From Epiperipatus broadwayi (lineage: Eukaryota > Onychophora > Udeonychophora > Euonychophora > Peripatidae): a DNA stretch of 64,000 bases. The translations under genes and the position numbers were made by a program. The DNA lies in assembly GCA_028023455.1 (NCBI GenBank), contig JAQFVV010006543.1, positions 498,001 through 562,000 on the forward strand, read 5' to 3'. How positions within the stretch are numbered: the stretch's first letter is position 1; each line of letters opens with the position of its first letter. This document shows positions 59,722 through 64,000 of this stretch, piece by piece. The notes under the pieces were generated by a model. The model saw nothing but the letters and a program-made list of their open reading frames with translations, had not been told where the DNA came from and did not search any database.

Positions 59722-60763
59722 TTAACGAGTTTATTACTAGTAATAAGTTGGTATGTTCAACTAGCTGATTTGAAATCCTTAAATATAATCAGTCTTAATT
59801 TCACTTGATTCTATTATTACATATTATTCAAAGTCCTTTATTTCAATCTATTACTTCTTACATTAGTATGCCATTAGCATTTTCTTTAGCATTACACTGA
59901 TCAATAACATTGGGTTTAGCAAGCACCCTACTGATAACTCAACTATTTGTGAAAGAGTCTAACTTGCTTTTGCTGATCTCTAATTCTATTTATTTGCATA
60001 GATATTTCACCATTGTAATTATGCAAATTAGGATATTCAGATTAAATTGCACTTTGCATAATTAACTTTTATTCTGCATATCATTATTTCTAGATTGATA
60101 ACAATTTCATTTTGTAAGGACTACTTGCGAACACACACACACATTTTTATTTAATACTCAATCAGTCAATACATGACAGTATCTTTCACTCTAGAAACTT
60201 TGCAGGTTTTCTTTGTATTCTGACACTTTTAAAGAAAATTATTTCTTCATTTTTATAGAAAACTTAATCTTAATGTTGTGATTTACCATTTACTTCAGCA
60301 AGTATATTCAGTGAATCTTGGCACAAAGAATTTTTTTCTCTATGTCTATTTTAGTGTGGTAGATATATCTATTAAAGAATTTTTAATATGAGTAGTAGCT
60401 GAACTATAATTTTCATTCACTGTATCTGTGGGCTCAATAAAGCATTTCATTAAATGATTAATGTGCCTTCTTACTGTATTCCCCCAGAAATAAGACTGGG
60501 TCTTATATTTTTTTTTTTTTTCAAAAAGACACCTTGGGCTTATTTTCAGAGGATGTCTAATGTTTTCATGCACATTTATTCAAAATCTCAAATCAACCTC
60601 CCAAACACAAAGCCCTCTGTAAATATTTGAATTTTCAGCTAGCAATATGCACTGATATATTTATATTTAGTTAAGTAAATAATATTTTAATAAATTATTA
60701 TTTGTTATTTACTCACCAAGTAATATCTGTTTGTGAAGTACGTCTCATGTATGCACTCTATAT
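59722..60763. other. AT-rich DNA with a possible transposon-end fragment
   Basis: No gene. The piece 60475-60565 (GTATTCCCCCAGAAATAAGAC, then GGGCTTATTTTCAG) has the look of a DNA-transposon end seen widely in animal genomes. I cannot name the family or find its partner end. The ORF 60346-60573 (minus) covers it by chance. Confidence 0.4.
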
Positions 60764-63700
60764 TGAAACAGTAAGGTCTGCTTTGCAGATCTTCTTTCAC
60801 CTTTTCTCACCTATTTCCTACCCTCATACCTTAGTTTGAACCCCAATCTATCGTAGTGTGTCTGCAATATGCTTATATACCGAAAATCCCGCCTAATTTT
60901 AAGCCACGAGTACAATGCTCGTATTATATATATAACTCATTCCCAAATATAATAAAATATTATAGATTATGTATTTGTTCACATAATTTAGATTTATTTA
61001 AAAGTAGGTTATATAGGTCATAATTGCGCACACTATGATATGCATTTTAAAACATATCAAAATTATAAATTGTTAAAGTTATTTTGTTTGAATCTATTTA
61101 CAAATATATATTACCGTCATAATATATTTTGATTTAAAATAAAATTCATTTAGTAAATGGATTCAAATATTGCAATTTAAAAGTAAAATAATTTTCGTTT
61201 AATGTGATAAAAGTCATTCCAAATATTTCTGTTAAAATAAATGAGGGACAATAGTTTAATTAGTTAATGTTATATAAGTTTATCTAAAAACAGCAGCTGT
61301 CCACTTAAGGTTTTCTTTAATTAGTCAAAGTAATATTTAATTGAATCTAGTTTGTAATTCGAATGTCAACAGGGAAATTAACAAAAGAAATTAATTAATG
61401 TTGAATTCCTTTAGACATTCGGATAGATTTAATTACAGCTGATAAGTCCAATATATTTTTGTAATGCTCCAGGGCAGTTCTATTGTTAAATTCTACTATA
61501 AAAAGGAGGGTTTTCTTTTGTTCTCCATTCTAATGTTTCTAAGAGAAATCATTCTGAGGTCTAATGCTTCTAACCAAAATTATTGTAGTAATTTGTAAAT
61601 CTTGACATGACGGAATAGAGCGCAAGAAGGCTATTTCTCTCCGGAATGGTCATATGCTGCCGTAGACCATCGGAAGTTATCACACAAGGAACCCCGGACC
61701 TGCTGCTGCTGCCAAAAATATGAACATTTCCAGATTTGCTGTTAAATTATATAAAAACCTGCCGACCATCAATCTACCTAAAAATGCTTCTCCAGAGGTA
61801 ACCCTAAATTAACTCAAGAGCTTTTGTGATAACTAACATGCTATAGCTATTTTAAATTGTTTTCTGATATTTCACATAACTTTATTATGTATTTCTTTTA
61901 AATGTATTCAACATTTTGCTCTCTATCCTTGGGTTAATATTTTCTATTTATTAAGCTTTCTGTTATTTTATTATGATAATGTGTCAGAATTGTCTTTGAC
62001 CGAGTGAATTATTCCCTTTATTGAAAATAATACGCTGCTATGAAGGCATATTTTAAATTTCTAAATAATTTTCCAATTTTATTATCTTGCAAATCATTCG
62101 TTCGAGGGCGATTCTTTTCTTTAATATATAATATAATCACATAGTTTAAAATCTACATGTTATTGATTTTAATCTAATATGAGAGTATGTGCGAGGTCAA
62201 TGATTAAATGTGTCCCCTAATGCATGATTGCGTATATAAATCTATACTTACTTTTCAAACCCACAAGCATGCATTTTCCTATTTTAATTACTATGTTCTA
62301 CTTTAATTACAAAGTTCATCATTGACGTCAAGAATGTGTGGACTCTTTTAAATGAATTTCTGGGAATTTGATTGGGTATTTCTCTTAATCCAAGTAAAAC
62401 CCATTCAGTATGTTTTATATACACTAGTCTCATATTGCTGGTAAATGAATTGGTTATTGAGACCACTTTGTTTTAATTTTCCAAGGATTCTTTACATGGC
62501 CAAGGCCGTTCTCTTCGCTTCTTGCAGTTTCCAGGCAGAGTGTGTCCATAAATGACACACCTGGGAATTAAACGCAATCATCACCCAGTCACTAAGTTTT
62601 GGCTGTTCATAAAATACTTTCCTATGAGTTAGCGGCGAGCCATAATCATTCCAAATATTCCATTATTGTTTTATTTTATATTTATTTTTACAAAGCATCC
62701 GTGACTTAAATGTGTCACACCCTCCAACTTTAATAAATTCATTATCAGCAATATAGAAATAAAACAAACTAACTCCTTTTTAAAACTTGATTTATTATGA
62801 CTATAATCATGAAAAAGGAATCCGATGTTTCGACTATTTTTTATAGTCTTTTTCAAGGCACACTAAAATAAAATATATATACACAATAAATATCACATAT
62901 TCCAAAAAAAAAAAAAAAAATTAAATTAATTAAAAATTACAAAATATAAAATATATCCATAACCAAAATTTTCTTTTTTTTACCTTATCTCACTCCCCTT
63001 ACCTATTACAATCACAACTAATTCATTTTTAAAAATTCTATATATATATCAAATAAAAACTTTTTAATTAAAAACCTATTATTTTTCTTTTATCTTTTTC
63101 TATTAACATCCTATTTAATTCTGGTTAATAAATGGATGACCAGAATTAAATAGGATGTTACTAGAAAAAGGTAAAAGAAAATAATAGGTTTTTAATTAAA
63201 AAGTTTTTATTTGATATATATAGAATTTTTAAAAAGGAATTAGTTGTGATTGTAATAGGTAAGGGGAGTGAGATAAGGTAAAAAAAAGAAAATTTTGGTT
63301 ATGGATATATTTTATATTTTGTAATTTTTAGTTAATTTAATTTTTTTTTTTTTTTTGGAATATGTGATATTTATTGTGTATATATATTTTATTTTAGTGT
63401 GCCTTGAAAAAGACTATAAAAAAATAGTCGAAACGTCGGATTCCTTTTTCATGATTATAGTCATAATAAATCAAGTTTTAAAAAGGAGTTAGTTTGTTTT
63501 ATTTCTATATTAGATATATATGAACTATTTTGAAAAGAAGAACTGTGTGTTGGATATATTAAATTATTTTATTATCAGCAATACTGACCTCCCAATGTAA
63601 CTATTATTATTATTATTATCGAATAAATGCTTTGATCACATTCCCACTTTGTTGCTTAGTAAGCTTTTGTCCGTGCTATTCTCGAAACCAATAAATATTT

Positions 63701-64000
63701 TAGAACACTTAATTTTTAAATATTTTCTTAAATTTGTATAATTGCTTAAAGCACCTCGCACATGTTCCTATCTCATCAAGCACATTATTGTAATGCTATT
63801 GGCCTGAGGAATAGAATATATCACTTTGCTTTAAAACCTTTTGTCATTTATTGGAATATAATGCCCACGATTATTTAATACGCGTCCCTGTCTCATATAA
63901 GCAGAAAGTGGCGTTCTATATATATTTTATATAAATAAATTTTGTGAAATTATTTAAAACTAAATTTGATTTCTTATTTTATTGATTCCTATCACTGTCT
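60764..64000 (+). mobile_element. third, diverged LTR of the gag-only retrotransposon family (runs off the window)
   Basis: It starts TGAAACAGTAAGGTCTGCT, aligned with the TGAAACAGGAAGATTGCTC start of the two LTRs at 21.9 and 30.6 kb. It follows them with moderate identity: the AAATCCCGCCTAA block near 60885, CAAGAGCTTTTGTGAT near 61817 and the GTCACACACCTGGG-like block near 62550. An 817-bp family-D insertion (62754-63570) interrupts it. After that, alignment resumes to the window end, where the LTR end is not reached. It shows that the family has older members. Confidence 0.7.
62754..63570. mobile_element. inverted insertion, family D, with hammerhead-like hairpins
   Basis: A perfect 13-bp duplication ATTATCAGCAATA at 62741-62753 and 63571-63583 brackets 817 bp. 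Two arms of about 350 bp are near-perfect inverted copies, meeting near 63130. Each arm has a 6-bp hairpin GACTAT/ATAGTC followed by CGAAACGTCGGA (plus copy 63412-63440; minus copy near 62822-62850), preceded by CCTTGAAAA. This resembles the hammerhead layout, but two core bases differ from CTGANGA, so it is probably a relic. It sits inside the third LTR. Confidence 0.8.

Overview
This window is an AT-rich (roughly 70-75% A+T by eye) stretch of an animal genome, almost certainly an invertebrate. It carries no host gene that I can support. The evidence for a metazoan is the repeat content: hAT and Tigger transposase relics, a LINE with a 3' TCACA tail, tRNA-derived SINEs, several long-terminal-repeat families, and many insertions carrying hammerhead-ribozyme-like motifs of the kind known from Penelope-like elements and animal retrozymes. 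Phylum and species cannot be read from it. All coordinates come from reading by eye; element ends backed by matching target-site duplications (TSDs) are the firmest.

Layout. 1-7 kb: AT-rich DNA with one 105-codon orphan ORF, two hammerhead-family-B insertions, a SINE and a minus-strand LINE relic. 8-11 kb: an old duplicated block (second copy at 33.7-35.5 kb) holding a LINE relic and a family-B insertion with an apparently intact hammerhead. 11.1-14.8 kb: a decayed hAT transposon (8-bp TSD, 7 of 8 matching) into which a 672-bp LTR, now solo, inserted (5-bp TSD). 16.1-17.5 kb: a 1.45-kb foldback element with a perfect 8-bp TSD. 18.3-20.4 and 38.1-40.2 kb: two ~2.1-kb LTRs of one family in opposite orientation. 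21.9-33.4 kb: an 11.5-kb LTR retroelement with ~2.85-kb LTRs, a 4-bp TSD and a gag-like ORF but no visible pol; a diverged third LTR starts at 60.8 kb. 36-37.5, 44.4-45.0, 46.7-46.8, 53.2-55.2 and 55.9 kb: hammerhead family A. 47.2 kb: another family-B insertion. 47.7-49.8 kb: a complete-length but broken Tigger element. 41.0-41.9 kb: a Tigger-like MITE. 50.6-51.5 and 62.8-63.6 kb: further inverted insertions with hammerhead-like hairpins. 56.6-59.7 kb: two LTRs of one family in opposite orientation, each with its own perfect 5-bp TSD.

Main result. At least ten insertions share one unusual structure. Each is an inverted (head-to-head) arrangement of a short unit, flanked by 11-16 bp TSDs, and most carry a hammerhead-type core. 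Family A (GTC cleavage triplet, 447-452 nt between successive ribozyme sites) and family B (UA cleavage site, 483-nt period) have convincing three-helix folds. Direct tandem spacing by one ribozyme unit is what retrozymes or Penelope-like pseudo-LTRs would leave. The consistent inversion plus TSDs points to retroposition by an enzyme supplied in trans. No such enzyme is encoded here.
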